Assembly: GCF_000720115.1 (NCBI RefSeq)
Contig: NZ_JOIR01000007.1
Location: forward strand, 1 to 64,000
DNA length: 64,000 nt
Source of the DNA: Streptomyces sp. NRRL F-2580
GTDB taxonomy: Bacteria > Actinomycetota > Actinomycetes > Streptomycetales > Streptomycetaceae
Direction: 5' to 3'
The position numbers and the translations under genes are program-made. Shown here piece after piece: positions 63,744 through 64,000 of this stretch (position 1 is its first letter; each line of letters begins with the position of its first letter). The notes below the pieces were generated by a model. The model worked only from the letters and a program-made list of their open reading frames with translations, searched no databases and was not told the origin of the DNA.

Positions 63744-64000
63744 TCAGTCCCACTGCGCGTCGGCCAGCGAGGCGACCGGCTGCGGCTTGCCGATGACCGC
63801 CAGGGCGATGAAGAAGTTGATCTGGCCGATCGCGATGGTGAGGGTGGCCAGCGCCTTCTCGCCGTAGTGCTCCGCCACCTCGGCGTACAGCTCGTCGCTC
63901 ACGCGCTCCCGGCCGTGCGGGGCGGGCTGGAGGGTGGCCTCCACCAGGGCGAGCGCGGCGCGCTCGGCCGCGGTGAAGTACGGGGCGTCCTGCCACGAGG
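63744..64000 (-). CDS. Carboxymuconolactone decarboxylase/AhpD-like protein, 5' end outside the window
   Basis: The last 85 residues of an all-helical AhpD/CMD-type protein: WQDAPYFTAAERAALALVEATLQPAPHGRERVSDELYAEVAEHYGEKALATLTIAIGQINFFIALAVIGKPQP. The FTAAERAALALVEA and QINFFIALAVI blocks are typical of the family. The peroxidatic ExxCxxC pair of AhpD would be upstream or absent and cannot be judged. The start lies beyond 64000. Confidence 0.85.
   Translation of the reverse strand, partial: SWQDAPYFTAAERAALALVEATLQPAPHGRERVSDELYAEVAEHYGEKALATLTIAIGQINFFIALAVIGKPQPVASLADAQWD

Overview
The window reads as high-GC actinobacterial DNA, almost certainly Streptomyces. The supporting signs are a dnaK-grpE-dnaJ-hspR operon with HspR-type (HAIR) operators, a RheA-type hsp18 operator, a ParB/parS palindrome of the Streptomyces type, several ECF/SigE-family sigma factors, frequent GTG and TTG starts with 1-8 nt overlaps, and long perfect GC-rich terminator hairpins. 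From about 29.7 kb to the end the gene content looks like conserved core chromosome (dcd, dnaK operon, clpB, pyrE, fba, kynurenine genes). The parS site suggests a position within the origin-proximal region. From 1 to 29.5 kb the content is more accessory.

1-9 kb is a stress and cold-shock island. It holds two copies of a merR gene with a long, nearly identical non-coding leader (the first copy is cut by the window edge), a CsbD-like protein, hsp18 with two DUF2267 genes and the divergent RheA-like repressor, two CspA-type proteins, a CBS protein, and a DEAD-box RNA helicase broken by an out-of-frame deletion.

9.5-20 kb is a plant cell-wall island. It contains a secreted lectin-GH74 xyloglucanase, a membrane-anchored sigma factor carrying its own zinc-finger anti-sigma motif and an AbfB/CBM42-like domain, a GH10-CBM13-GH62 fusion hemicellulase, a bacterial expansin, and a second sigma factor coupled by a TTGA overlap to a membrane protein with an extracellular domain. 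Together they suggest polysaccharide-sensing transcription control next to the enzymes that attack the same polymers.

20-26 kb holds a SpoIIE-type phosphatase, a cluster of small proteins including a DUF5994 gene, and a MarR-controlled membrane protein/NmrA-like reductase unit with matching palindromic operators at both promoters. 26.5-29.5 kb is a decayed integrative element. It is bounded by a 92-bp direct repeat that covers the 3' half of tRNA-Gly(CCC), keeps a 34-residue tyrosine-integrase remnant, and carries a WXG-like/REase-fold polymorphic toxin with its probable immunity gene.

29.5-64 kb is core-like. It includes dcd and a phosphoribosyltransferase, a large Fe-S reductase with an Ala/Glu/Lys tail, the dnaK operon and clpB (both with HAIR operators), a LuxR regulator diverging from a secreted peptide with three DTGWT repeats and a Rieske-like partner, a mannosyltransferase, an aminotransferase, a membrane spermidine synthase, pyrE, fba, a tryptophan-to-anthranilate pathway (TDO, kynureninase, formamidase-like hydrolase), a PKD/repeat secreted protein and a MASE1/PP2C pair. 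No rRNA, CRISPR array or intact insertion sequence was seen.
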